The position numbers and the translations under genes are program-made. Below the pieces are notes generated by a model. That model saw nothing but the letters and a program-made list of their open reading frames with translations, searched no databases and was not told the DNA's origin. Positions 47,636 to 59,330 of a stretch of DNA of 64,000 nucleotides are shown here, in pieces (within the stretch, counting starts at the first letter, position 1; each line of letters begins with the position of its first letter). The stretch comes from Epiperipatus broadwayi (lineage: Eukaryota > Onychophora > Udeonychophora > Euonychophora > Peripatidae). The stretch covers positions 310,001 to 374,000 of the forward strand of contig JAQFVV010006716.1 of the NCBI GenBank assembly GCA_028023455.1, read 5' to 3'.

Positions 47636-48855
47636 GTTAAATAGGAATCATTTTAATCTTTTTCAGTACTATAATATGGTTAAAGAATTCCTACTTAAAT
47701 TCATTGGATTGTTACAGAAGATTAAGAATATCAATTGTCAATACTGTCCTTTAAATACATTTTGTTTTGTTGGGTTTGCATTGAAATGTATCTTATTAAA
47801 TGATTATCACTTTCTATGCTTACAAGCTACTTACTTTCTCTTATTTCAAACATAATCCAATTCCGTTGCATCTTAAAAATAATTCATAATATACAATTTT
47901 TCTTTGTCTGAAAGTTTATAGTCACTTTATTATTTCTGTCATCATAGCTATACCTTCTTACAGAATTTTCATTTTGTAATGTTCTAATTTTAGCATTAAA
48001 TTTTCCCATAACAATTTTAAAATGGTAGTTTGATCAAAAACATTTTAAAGAACTATATAAAAATCTACTTTTTCATTTGGTTAAAACTTGTTGGTATATA
48101 AATCTAAATTATTTGCATCTTATATCTTTCATTAAGTTAAATAACCAATCTTGTCACTCTGACTGATATACCATCAATATCTACAATATGTTCTTTTATT
48201 ATTTATAATAAATTTCACTTCTGTTGTGCTTCCAATCCTTGTTTCTTTGTAGTAAATGATAAGACTCTGTGTCAAGTCAATTGTCTTTTAATCCTTTCTT
48301 TTAATTTCACAAAATTCAACATCACATTTAATATTAGACAATTCTCAAAATTTATGTAATCTTTCATCATTTAAAAATTCCCTGTAGTTCTAAGTAGTGA
48401 AATAAAAGGCCATCATTGAATGACAGCATTTAGCACTCTTTTTCCATAAGCCACCAACCATGGTTTTGCTAATGACTTTACATGCTTCTGGAATAAGGGC
48501 CATACTTTAATTTTGTTGTCATGATTGTAAATATTGAAAAATATCATTCATGCCTATATTCATCTTTCTTCAAAAAATGTCAAATGACATTTCACTTAAG
48601 TAGGCATGATATTTCTTGATCTTAAACTTGGGTTAAAAATCTAATAAATTCATCAAACTCACTGATACATGTTAGTGAGCAATTATCTATGTTCATTTAC
48701 TACATAAATAATAACATAGCAATAACAATCAACAACAAGAATAAATGAGAATGGTCATTATTAATTTGCCCTTTTCAGTTCATTTAAGACCTTGAAGAGA
48801 AGTCAAAGGATCTTATTTCAGTTAACAGGAAATGCCTTTCTGGAGCCATCTCTAT

Positions 48856-50234
48856 ATATTTGCATATATTTTGCTTTAAAGTCATCTCTGTAACATTTTG
48901 CAATGACTTCCACTGTCTAGCCAATGATTAGTACAGTTCAATAAAACTATTAGTATAATGCTAATAATATCAATAAGTTAATATGTGGTCTATCTAAAAT
49001 ATATGTTCAAAGTGCTTTGATAATCATTAGGAGGTTTCTCTGAAGCATATGATGTTAAAATTGTAATTTAGACAGTTTTATACTTAAAAATCAAGTTGTA
49101 TTAATTTCATATTGATAAATACTGAACAAATAATGAAAACATAAGACACTATTAAAAGTCCAATTAAAATGATGGTTCTGCATGTAATGTACTTTGGAAT
49201 GATTTTTGTTTTTTCAACAAGCTTTATTCATCAATTTCAAAATGTGGGTTGTAATAAAAGTTTATGTATATTTAAGAAGATAATACACAAGAAAAAAAGT
49301 CATATAAAATTAATTTGATTACTAAAGTTTACATTAAAATTATAATTATAATTTCCAGAGTGCATTATCACAAGTTGAAATTATACATGATTTTGTGTTA
49401 TAGTTTAAAGTTTTAAACATTAATTTCCAAATTAACACTGATTTCCTGGATTAAATTTATTCATTTTACAACATAATAATTTTCAGAAAAGAAGCTAAAT
49501 TTATCCATTTTCCAATGCAATACTTATTCATTTTTACAGAGCTGAATTTCTCCATTTCCCAATAATATGCAGTCATGTAAATTCAGGCTGAGACAGTCAT
49601 GCTTTCAGATGGCCCACAAAGCTTGTTGTAGGTATTTCTCAGGGGTATCTAATTATAAATTAAACATTTTAGTATTTAGATATGTTTAGAGTTTATATTT
49701 GGATTTAAAATAATATGTTAATTTGGAGCATAACAAACAATTAATAAAAACCATTAGTGTATTTATCTTAATTGAGTAGGAATAAAAGTTTTCAATGCAA
49801 AAAGGTTTTAAAGTAAATCATCATAATTTGATATTATTAAATAATCAGCAATTGATGAAGACATCTGTGAGATGTAATGTGAGTCAAGTAAAGAATGATG
49901 ATTTAGCACAAAATGTATCTTGGATGTCATTTACCATTTTCAGGAAAATTTATATAATTCAAGTAAGGAATGGATGTTTTAAGTATATTAATGAATATAC
50001 ATCAATATAACCCTTTCCACTTTCATATCATTCCACTGATAGCTTTTTAATCTTGTGATCTGACCAAATAACATGTACATATGGATCTGTACAATGTTAA
50101 AATGATAAATTTGTCAAAACAGACTGTGTGTACATGATATTTTTACAAGATTTACAATGTTATCAGCATTTTGAATACATATGTGAAAAGGCATAGCAGT
50201 TTTAATACATACAGAAATTGCACCAGACTACATC
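48856..50234. other. Intergenic DNA, nothing recognised
   Basis: The plus-strand frame 49795-50010 has no motif I know and ordinary AT-rich composition. Confidence 0.45.
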
Positions 50235-50345
50235 AAACAAAATATCAACTCATCAATTAAGAGCTTGTTTGAGCTATTGGTACACTCTCTGTATTACATT
50301 TTTGTAAATACAAGCTTGTAAAAGCAATGTCATGTTACATATGAC
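50235..50345 (+). repeat. Direct repeat, left copy (about 110 bp)
   Basis: Begins tcatcaattaagagcttg and runs through cttgtaaaagcaatg to gacttgctttattgataat. Copied at 50784-50896 with few differences. Confidence 0.85.
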
Positions 50346-50394
50346 TTGCTTTATTGATAATTATAATTTTACCTTTATGGCTTTGGCTATGCTG

Positions 50395-50469
50395 AGGCTA
50401 TTAATATATGGTAGATCTGAATTTAATTCAGTCCCATATAGCTATCTAAATTAGATAGCTGGAGTACAG

Positions 50470-50501
<32 letters not shown>

Positions 50502-50600
50502 ACTTTAAAATAAATTACCTTTACTTTCACAAGCTATTAATATAGTAGACGAAATTCAGTCCTGTATAGCTATTTAAATTAGATAGCTGGAGTAAAATAC
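50395..50600 (+). repeat. Short direct repeats around a 31-nt poly(C) tract
   Basis: Two segments, 50395-50468 and 50530-50595, share ctattaatat, ggtagat or gtagacg, aattcagtcc and a ttagatagctggagta end. Between them 50471-50501 is 31 consecutive C. No coding function. The poly(C) length may vary or be mis-called. Confidence 0.85.
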
Positions 50601-50783
50601 ATTTTCATATCCAAAATCTTTGAGTTTCTACTTAAATAGTATGTATAAAATAAGTGCCCAGTTTGGGTTGATATTTTAGATCTAGTGTCTGAATATTCTA
50701 GGTCCTCACTGAGTTCAAAGCCAATTGTTCTGGGGATAAGAGTATTTTGGATAGAGATTTTAAATATTTTCTCTTACTGCACT

Positions 50784-50896
50784 TATCAATTAAGAGCTTG
50801 TTTGAGCTATTGGTATACTCTCTGTATTACATTTTTATAAATACCGGCTTGTAAAAGCAATGTTACATTATATATGACTTGCTTTATTGATAATAA
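50784..50896 (+). repeat. Direct repeat, right copy (about 110 bp)
   Basis: Partner of 50235-50345. The pair encloses about 440 bp, including the poly(C) region. An LTR-like arrangement is possible but there are no TG...CA ends, primer site or coding sequence, so a local duplication is more likely. Confidence 0.8.
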
Positions 50897-50929
50897 TGCA
50901 GATAAGAATATATTAATATAATTATTCCC

Positions 50930-51455
50930 AGAATTAAACTTGTTTGAAGTCCTGTTAGCAGAAATTGCTTACTATTCAAAGGAAATATGTTGATGACTTT
51001 GAAAAGAAAGATTTTCAATAGATGTTTTAATTGATTTCTATTTATGGATGTGAGACCAAGACACTTAATGAATGAGTAATGCTGAGACTTCAAATCGCTT
51101 AATAAATTATGAAAAGATTTACTATAGGTATATCAAGAAATGATTGAAATGAAATATATGAACGAAAGAATAAACAATTAGCGTCAATTATCACTGAAGA
51201 ATTGAGTTAGGGAAATAGAGTTGACTTAAACATATTGCCAGAACAGATGATAATATATGGACAGTAGAAGTTTGGAATGACATTTCAAGAGATTGTAAGA
51301 AATCTAGAAAAAGGAACACGTGAAATGTGTAGATAAAATAAGAAGATTGCCTAAGCGATGTAGAGAATAGAAGTTATGGATCAGATAAACTGAATTAATA
51401 TAGGAGCAATCTTCATCCTGCATGAAACCAATAAAGATTAAAAATGATACTGATG
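50930..51455 (+). pseudogene. RTE retrotransposon, 5'-truncated decayed copy
   Basis: Reads, with stops, L-K-R-K-I-F-N-R-C-F near 51001, then the M-N-E-(C/R) region, then I-A-R-T-D-D-N-equivalent near 51235 (cagaacagatgataata), F-K-R-L and a 3' end near 51420 with cttcatcctgcat. This corresponds to the last 170 or so codons of the RTE ORF. Very divergent. Confidence 0.7.
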
Positions 51456-52147
51456 AAATAGCATTATATATAAATGTAACCTTGATGATGGCTACTAATC
51501 ATTATTATCTTTGATTATCATAGAATTATCATTCTTATTTGTGTGATGCTACCACATACATTCAAATATTGAAATGTTTTAGTAAGTTTTACTTTTTATT
51601 TTTTTATAAAACATTTGACTTTTTACCAATTATAAATACTTATCCTATCGTTAACTTTATTTATAATATTTTACACATTTTTAAAAAAATCAAATATACA
51701 TATAAAATCACTAAAAGGTTGATGTGGAATAAAATATACTTTCAAATTATTAAAAAATTGTTAAGTGGCCTCCTTTTGGTTACTATTAAAAAGCTTGAAA
51801 GCATGTCTTTATTTACCCCACGTAGGTGGTGATTCTGTCTATCAATAAGTATTGAAAAATTGTTTAGCTATTTTTAACGATTTGGAAAGTACATTATGCT
51901 CTATAAAAAATATTTATTGGAATTATTTACATATAAATTCCGCATGGTTTATTTATTTGTCATGTCGACACATTTGATATTTGGTAGATACATTTGAAAT
52001 AAAATAACGTGAGAAAGGATAAAAAAATTTAAAATGATTTAAAAGAAATGATAGCTACTTAAATTTAACATTCCAAATCCATTAACGTTCATTTTGTATT
52101 TTATAACTGGTTTTTTTAGCCCAATTAACATTTAACAGTATATGATC
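51456..52147. other. Intergenic DNA, nothing recognised
   Basis: The plus-strand frame 51539-51832 has AT-rich random composition. Confidence 0.45.
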
Positions 52148-52515
52148 ATCATCATCAACATTTTCAAAAATTACTGGTTCTTGCAGGATGAAGGCTCTCC
52201 AATTCAATTTATCTTCTCCGATTTCTAGCTTCTCTTTTCCACATCATCCCAGCACACTTTCTTATTTTATACATCCACCTCGCATATTGTCTCTATCTAG
52301 ATCTTTTACAATTTGGAATCTGGTTTAAAATTTCAACTGTTCATTTATTATCGTCTCTTCTAGAAAAATGTCTAGCCCAATATCACTTCAATCTCTTAAT
52401 CCATTCAATGATGTCAGTAACACCTGTTTGTTCTCTCACCCATGTACGTTGTTTTTGGATCTTTTCTTGTTACTCCTAGCATGCATCTCTCCATAAGTCT
52501 CCAAGTTCTTGTCAT
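52148..52515 (-). pseudogene. RTE retrotransposon, 3' fragment
   Basis: On the plus strand it reads catcatcatcaa, then ttgcaggatgaaggctctcc and on through cacatcatcccagcacac and ttcaatgatgtcagtaacacc, closely following the complement of the RTE 3' end at 11600-11930. It stops near 52510. No intact frame. Confidence 0.85.
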
Positions 52516-53483
52516 TGCAACAACACATAAAGTTGTTTAAATAGTCATGAGTGTGTGCGCGTGTAATAAATTGTAAATATATTTCTTTTAAGTAAAGACA
52601 AAGGGTGCAGTTTTAGAAATTATTTTAAATAAAATATATAATTAATGTTTATAATAATAATGTTAGGAATTCAAAAACATATAATGAAATTAAATTTAAT
52701 CTAAATGGATAGTGGTACGATCTTTAAAAGGGATTTAAATGATAAGTTACCTACTGCATTTGGTAATTGGTTAATTAAAAATTGCAATATCTTCGTGTGT
52801 CAATCAGTTATAATACTCTCTATTTACTGATGGATAATTGCTAGTAATTAAGCAGAATTAATAAGTGTTAAATGTATAAAAGAATCAGGAATTTCTCTGA
52901 AAATTTCAAAAAATAAAAATGTTTATAACCTGCAAGATTTGTAAAACAAAACAAAAAATGTCATGGTGACATCTTTTGTTTTATTAGCCAAAGTAACATT
53001 TGTTTGAGTTCAGAATAAATTTATTCCACAATAATTTGTGTTTTCATGTAGAGCTCAAAACAATGAATACTACAAGTAAAAATATTTTTAGTAGATATTT
53101 TAAAATTTGAGTTCTTCATATTGAAAATCTATTGTCAATTCATATTTATGTAATTATGAACAAAACAAGACAATATGGCTAGAAATAACCCAAACCTTTT
53201 GCCCAAGTAGTCACGTCAATCTAAAAGAATTGTGCAAATAATTAGTTATATTACTAAATTCACCACTTCCCTTATTTTGCTGTAATATCTCATATAAATG
53301 CAATTTATTATTATCAAAAACAGGTTTATTCAACTATGTTTACAATAAAAGAAAAATGTAAAATAACTTATTAAATTTGTCAATACATTTATAAACCATT
53401 AAATTACTTTTAAAAAAAGGAGAGAGAAAAAAACTCATTCTTTTAAAGTGGAATGACCAATATTAATATTAATTAATGCAATT
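52516..53483. other. Intergenic DNA, nothing recognised
   Basis: A gtgtgtgcgcgtgt stretch at 52549-52562; otherwise AT-rich with no gene. Confidence 0.45.
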
Positions 53484-53708
53484 TATCCACTACTTTAAAC
53501 ACTTTTTAGCAAAAACTTTTTATAGACCTATATCCATGTATTATTTTATGTTTTGACTGTCCTGCAGTCTTCTTTAGAGACACTTTTATTTTATTTTTTT
53601 TAAAAGCAAAAAAAAAAAAAAAGACTGCAGGACAGTCCAAACATATGATTGAACATGGATATAGGTCAATAAAAGTTTTTTGCTTAAAAGTGTTCAAAAT
53701 AGTGGATA
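53484..53708. mobile_element. Fold-back MITE, 225 bp with about 89-bp arms
   Basis: Arms 53484-53572 and 53619-53708 are inverted repeats with few mismatches. Outer ends tatccac and gtggata; both arms contain cacttttaagcaaaaa-like, gacctatatccatg and gactgtcctgcagtctt. The loop of about 46 bp is T- and A-rich. No ORF other than the palindromic frame at 53506-53697. The gactgcaggacagtc block also occurs, in modified form, at 56650-56665. Confidence 0.88.
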
Positions 53709-55189
53709 CATTTTAATTTGCTATATCTTGTCAATCTACAAACCAATATACTAATACTAATATTAAGATTATTATTTATTGCTTTAAAGCAGTCTTTGGC
53801 TATTAGTAAGATAAGTTAAGATTATGCCACTTAGCACTTAGAATGTGTTAATCTAAATAAAACAGGTAATGTTTTTATCATACATTGGATACTTTAGAAA
53901 TCATATCCCCATACATATGCCTGAAAATCGTTGCAATTATAGTAATATAGATAAAGTCCAAAATTAAACTCATATTAATTAAAAGTATAGATTTCCAATA
54001 TGAAATTGCTGAAACTAATAAATATCACAAACCTGTATTCTTGTTTTACTCTCACCGACTCACATTTCCAATACCAATATACAGAAAAAGACTCTGAGTG
54101 GTTTCATTATTACTCTTTAACTTGTTAGATAAATCTCGGAATGAACTCTTTCCAACAATGTAATATGTTATTGTAATTAAATGTCTTATATATATATATA
54201 TGCTCGTTTAAAATAGTAATTTATATGAATATCTCTATAAAATGTATATTTTTGTTATTTATTATTTTAATGCATTTGACTGATATTTTGGATGCAAAAG
54301 ATGACGTGATTCAAATGTTAAATAAATTTATATAAAAATACAAAATTTACTTATTGTTTAAAATTGATCAACTGTGGAAATTTGCCGAATATCAGAGGAA
54401 AATATGTTTGTTTTTCTGATTTCACTGTGTTTAAATTTAAATGGTCCTCCATTGAAAAAAATTATAGAGAAAATCTTTTGTTTGAAAGTACAGTAAAAGG
54501 TGTACAATTAACTTAAAAATTAAAAGACAACTACTAAATAAAAGGAAAATTTAATCAACTTGTTTTCTTAAAATTAAATTTTAAATGATATTTAATTTAG
54601 GAAAATAGCTTATATTTATTTTTAGAAAATTTATCAGTTTTAATTTTCCTAAACAAAATTGAAGAAATGAGGTTTAATTTACTTAAATATTTATCTAGAT
54701 TTGACAAATAAATTTAGGAGCACTAGTCTAAAGTGAAGAATATTTCGGTAGTGTAATTTCGACTACGCCATTGTCACTAAAGTTAGGGACTGGATTTTAT
54801 CCACTTTTAACACCTTGTGGTGAGAAGTGATCATAAACAGGCGATGTAACACCTTGAAGAGAGATAAAATCATAAACAGATGACTTAAGACATGGGATTA
54901 CATTCGTCCACAATGTGTTAAAAGATGATAGACACAAGTCCAAACCGTGTGTGAGTGATTTAGAAAATTATACTACAGAAATATTATTCAATAAGTTGAT
55001 AATCTTTAGTCTAATGTATGACTAATAATAATTATTAATAGTTTAAGATATATGACACAGTACACATCTGAGTGTGTACATAACAGTTAAGATAATAAAG
55101 AAAGAAAATAACTCAGATGAAAATAAATATTACGCTAATAGCTTCACAAATATTTTAAAGTCTGAAGTAATTAATTAAATAATTAAAAG
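53709..55189. other. Intergenic DNA, nothing recognised
   Basis: Short TA tract at 54187-54202. No gene-like frame. Confidence 0.45.
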
Positions 55190-55395
55190 GCAATTGTTGA
55201 AGGGTTGCAGTAAATTCTAAGATCTGGTTGCAGTACTCTTAGATCCAAGGCTCCTTACTTGTAAAAATGATAAGCTAAAATCTAGTCTGGAATTAATGGA
55301 TGAATAGGCAGTAGATAAGAATTTTATACACAAACTTTCTCACATACATTGATTACTAAGGCTTGCAATGAGTGGTGCTACTGTGTGGGAAATTT
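55190..55395 (-). repeat. R-family repeat, right half only
   Basis: Contains gggttgcagtaaattc, gatctggttgcagtactc, agatccaaggctcc, tagtctgg, attaatggatgaatag and a gcttgcaatgagtggtgct end. These are the complements of the family blocks seen in order at 39577-39800. Confidence 0.7.
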
Positions 55396-56640
55396 TCCAC
55401 AATATTATTTCTTACTATTATATTAACTTTTAAATATTTGCAATCTTCAAAAAAATGTATGATGGCATTGCATTATTGTATATGTTGTGGCTGTGGAAGA
55501 AGGACAGTCATTTTCTAGAAATGGATATTATTGTCATGTGGAATTCTATGAACTTTTTCCACACTGAATATTTAATTGTATACATGAAATACCACAACCT
55601 AAAGTGATGTAAAAACTAAATCTTTGTTAACTTAAAAAAAAATAGTATTTGGATCAAAATGCATGACAGTTCACTAAAGTTTCTGCACCCACTTTTTTGC
55701 CATTGTTAATAAAGATTAATTAAACAGAGTAGTTGATAATTCTGTATTGAATAACTGTAAAGAGGAATAAAAAGTTAATTCTATAGTAATTTTATACTGG
55801 ATTAGTTTCATCATCTAATATTAGATGTTAAATGGAGAAGTGAGGACATTACAGATAAGCTAATAAGATCAACCATTCTTGAATCAAAAGATCCAGAATG
55901 AATTTCCATCATAGTACTGTCATAGTTGAGATCAAAAGCAGTTACAGTTTAAATGAGATTTGACCTTTTCTAAAAAATATTTTAGAATTCATTCTAGATG
56001 ATGGAATTTGTCCAACATATAATTATTCCTAAGGTACCATAATTACAAACATACAAATTAGTTATAAAGGTGTTAACACTCTGGCTGCAATAATCAGGCC
56101 AATGATAATTCACATTGTAAATTTAAATGCAATAAAATATCTGTAGAGATTATATTATGTTTCATATTATATTAATAATTAAAGGTAAATTATCTCTCAC
56201 ATAGAGCCACCATATGTATTACTCTTTTTAAATGGGTTGAAAAATGCATTTTATTTTCAAGATGTATGCATTGTTTGTTGAATCTTTTACTATTATACAA
56301 ATTGTTTTTCAGATGACGGATTTCAAATAACTAGTGCTGTGAATAAAATTTGCTCACTGTATTTTGTTCATAATGGTTTTTCTTCTGAATACTTATGATT
56401 CTTAATGTATCATCATCTATGATATAGTAATGTGTTAGTGTTTGCCTATATAATCATTATGAGAACAAAATATAAAATGTCTTATCCAATAGTGGTAAGA
56501 TTAAAAAATTAGATGAACTCATAATAAAATTGGAATTGTGATTTTGATGATATTTCAATAAGAAATAATTTAAAAGTGCCTAATGATTGATTCAAGTGTA
56601 TTTAATGTAGTGTATATGATTATATGTTTAAATGTTGTAT
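55396..56640. other. Intergenic DNA, nothing recognised
   Basis: No gene and no repeat recognised. Confidence 0.45.
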
Positions 56641-56642
56641 CT

Positions 56643-56670
56643 CTGATGAAGACTACAGGACAGTTGAAAC
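56643..56670 (+). other. Possible hammerhead-ribozyme-like core or retroelement end motif
   Basis: CTGATGA is followed by agactacaggacagtt and GAAAC. A hammerhead core needs CUGAUGA, a stem II hairpin, then GAAA. The stem here is weak, but the related block in the fold-back at 53.5 kb (gactg, cagga, cagtc) forms a perfect 5-bp stem. Penelope-like elements are known to carry hammerhead motifs in their ends, so a Penelope end is one explanation. Stems I and III are not evident. Confidence 0.25.
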
Positions 56671-57030
56671 TGTAAGCAAAATAAAGAAGAAATTATAAAA
56701 ACATTGCATTAGAGTGTATAAGAGATGTTAAAGAAATTTTAATATATATATATGTATTTAAGATAGCAATCTTTGTCATATCAATATTTAACTAAAAATT
56801 ATTTTAATCAGTTTGTAAAAATAATATAAATTAAAACTGTTTATATGTAGTCGATTATATAAAGTTTAATCGAGATTGTAAATTTGAGTCAAATTACCAA
56901 TTAGTACAGCAATTTATTTAAAATTAATACTCATTTTGTTTTTAATACACCTAACGGTACAGCTTTATTATTCATAATTAGGCAAATCAGTAATCATGTT
57001 TTATGACAGCATTTATCAAGATATGTTCAG
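56671..57030. other. Intergenic DNA, nothing recognised
   Basis: A TA tract at 56740-56753; otherwise no gene and no repeat recognised. Confidence 0.4.
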
Positions 57031-57034
57031 AAAA

Positions 57035-57230
57035 ACTCCCGTCTTTCTAAGAAAAGTCAGGCCTACATCCTGGTTCTTTTGAGGGAGAGGACTTGGATGA
57101 GAGTGCTGTGGAGAACGTTACCAACATTGATTTTCTCATTCACATGAAAGAAAATACGCTATTCATAGTGGGTTTTTTAGCGTTATTGTATCCCAGTATT
57201 ATTGCAAAGTAAGCTCCAGTTTGGCCGAAT
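57035..57230 (+). pseudogene. Possible DNA-transposase relic
   Basis: This stretch is visibly richer in G and C than its surroundings. One frame reads S-G-L-H-P-G-S-F-E-G-E-D-L-D-E-S-A-V-E-N-V, then T-N-I-D-F-L-I-H-M-K-E-N-T-L-F, after a stop near 57053. An E-S-A-V-E-N-V-x-x-x-x-F-x-x-x-M-x-x-x-x-T-L layout reminds me of a DDE-type (pogo-like) transposase catalytic region, with the metal-binding Asp position replaced. The resemblance is from memory only. The 62-aa frame at 57202 is not part of it. Confidence 0.25.
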
Positions 57231-58560
57231 GATTTTAATTGCAAGTGATTCACCCGATTTAAATTTATTATTTCCAATGTTGTTATCTCCCAAGTGTTCT
57301 CCTATTCTCATCTTATCTATCGCAAATTCGATTTCTCAATATGTACTCCTGAAATGCTACTCATATTTAAACTCTAAACTTTACAAATAATTCATAATTG
57401 TAACATTCATTTGTCTTTAATGGTTAATCTTCTTGTGGATTAATGCTTTGAGTTTCCATGGGTTGTTCAATTTCTGGAAATGTTGTGGTCAAAAAAATTC
57501 AATGTGTCATTTCAAACCTCCATATTACACTATATAAATCAATATTTACTTTGTAAAACATTTTATACTCAATAAAGACTCTTTTTTTTTTTTTTTAAAA
57601 GGATTACAAAATACATTGTTATGAGGTTTATGTGAATAAAATGAGATTATATTGAGAAAAAAAGTCAATAAATGTTCCATGATATATTATAAAAGTTAAT
57701 ATATGCCTCATATAATTTTGGCTTTCTACGCATGCCCAAAGCCGACTGTCACATCAATAGTTGTTAGGAATTCGTCAAAGTAAGTGGATGTCAGCTTTCC
57801 TAGCTAAATAGATATTATATATTGTAATAATTGTTTATTAAATTTTATTTTGCTTAAATAGGAAACTTTATCAGTATTGTAAGCCTTTATTAGCATTTTT
57901 GACTGTTTTATTATAATAGATTTGAGTTGACTTCGTCACTAAACATAAAATTATGATTATTATAGTTTTTCTTTTGTAATAATTATAAATTATTTTGTAC
58001 TAGAATTATATTAAGTATTTACTTCCATATTAGAGTTTTCTACTATTTTTATGTTTAATTTTATATATTACAATCTTGTTTATTTTATAATTTTTAATTT
58101 TTGTTACTAAACATCTCAAACCATTTTTAATACATTTACTCTTACGTTGTTAACACTTTTCAATGCATGTCTTTTATATTTACTTTTGCATGTTGCAGTC
58201 TTTTTGAAAAGACAATTTTTTGTTTCATCTACAGTTCTGATTAATATTAGAATTTAAGTATTATTTGAAAATTATTCATGGATTTTTGGTTAAAGAGAGG
58301 AACTTTACAGCAAGAAGGTGTAAATACTTTTGATATATCTATGATTATAGAAAAAAAAATTTCTTTGAACATTTTGACAGTAAAAATCAGGTGTCATTTA
58401 AGGCCATAACAAGAAGGTTAATGCAATGAAAGTTATTTAAAGTGGGGGTTTAACAGTATTTATGTTTAATTCTGAAAAATAGGACTGAAAATAGAATTCA
58501 ATGGAGAACTTCACATAAGTAAAATGTGAAGTTATTCAAAATGTAATTTTTTTTTTTTAA
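57231..58560. other. Intergenic DNA, nothing recognised
   Basis: A T run of about 18 at 57580-57596; otherwise no gene and no repeat recognised. Confidence 0.45.
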
Positions 58561-58568
58561 GTGTCGTA

Positions 58569-58651
58569 GCATCGGCCGGGACGCGAAACCGCAACCCGGG
58601 AAACTGCCTGTAAGTGCAAGGCAGTCACTCTGACCTCTCGACCACCAATGC
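58569..58651 (-). repeat. GC-rich tRNA-like sequence (SINE head or tRNA pseudogene)
   Basis: On the minus strand GCATTGG pairs with the terminal CCGATGC over all 7 positions (one G-U), like an acceptor stem. TGGTCGAGAGG follows as an A box, then an anticodon-like arm (tgcct/aggca) with an enlarged loop, then gggttgcggtttcgcgtcccgg as an altered B-box region. It shares the ctgcctt, ttaca and gttgc...ggtt...tccc blocks with 36094-36178. GC content far exceeds that of the flanks. Preceded by a 10-T run at 58550. Confidence 0.65.
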
Positions 58652-58824
58652 AAGATCAAAAAATACCAATGAAACAAACTAATAAGTCAACTTATAAAAC
58701 ATACAAGACTATTTTATTTTTTGTTTAATTGCACAGATAGGCAGAAATTATCTGTAAAGTTTTATTTTAGTCATTGCCATTTCAGTTTTTTTCTTCTAAA
58801 GTCAGTTATGAGAAAATGCTAAAA

Positions 58825-59330
58825 CATTGACAAACTCTTCATACAGTAGTGTCACTCAATGCAAGGCATAGTAACCAATGAATGCAAAAAGGTTTGTGCA
58901 TAAAATCCCTATCTAATCATCTAATCATCACTGCACCTCAACCTTAGGATCTAATGCAATCTTCCAGTGCCACCTCTTACCTATTAAGTTAATTACAAAA
59001 CTATGAGACCATGATAAAAACCCAATAATGTTTTCAATCCAAGCTCTTTAACTTTTATAGTCATATAGATCTGAACCCGGTTTAGTATCTATACATTTTG
59101 GTATCATTGGCTTTTAAAAAATCATAGTCACCACAATCATATGGACAGATTCAAGGTTCTTCACTGATGAAAATCACAAGCTAGGAACTAGTCTGAGGAT
59201 ATTGGATCAGTATGTACCAAATAGGGGTTTCAGACACAAGCCTTTTAGCATCCATAATTATAATGTCTTGCACTGGGTAGCACTTCTATATTAAGAGCTA
59301 GCCACTGTTGTAAATGATGATCATGTTATG
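58825..59330. mobile_element. R-family element, full fold-back copy
   Basis: The left half (58840-58925: catacagtagtgtcactc, caatgaatgc, gtttgtgcataaaatcccta) is mirrored as reverse complement by the right half (59140-59325: ggttcttcactgatg, agtctgaggatattgg, acacaagccttttagcatcc, gggtagcactt). The middle holds ggatctaatgcaatc and a tatagtcatatagatctgaaccc stretch shared in part with copy 3. About 500 bp, no ORF. Confidence 0.75.

Larger units (their letters stand above)
43955..48855 (-). pseudogene. RTE retrotransposon, old nearly full-length copy split by insertions
   Basis: The 5' end at about 48852 (ggctccagaaagg) matches that of the copy ending at 14829, and the leader can be followed. 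Endonuclease-region sequence lies at 47640-48480, the pre-RT linker at 46500-46950, RT from about 46470 down to 45350 and the C-terminal end at 44455-43960. It is interrupted by a composite insertion at 44469-45337 and probably by 46960-47635. A partial internal duplication of the C-terminal part appears at 44256-44455. Every frame is broken many times. Its greater divergence from the 11.6-14.8 kb copy makes it the oldest large RTE insertion here. Confidence 0.8.

Noticed and set aside
50235-50896. A possible small LTR retroelement defined by the 110-bp direct repeats
   Set aside because: No TG/CA ends, no primer-binding site, no polypurine tract other than the poly(C) complement, and no coding sequence.
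53506-53697. A 63-aa frame near 53.6 kb
   Set aside because: It lies wholly within a palindromic fold-back element and reads the same in both arms.
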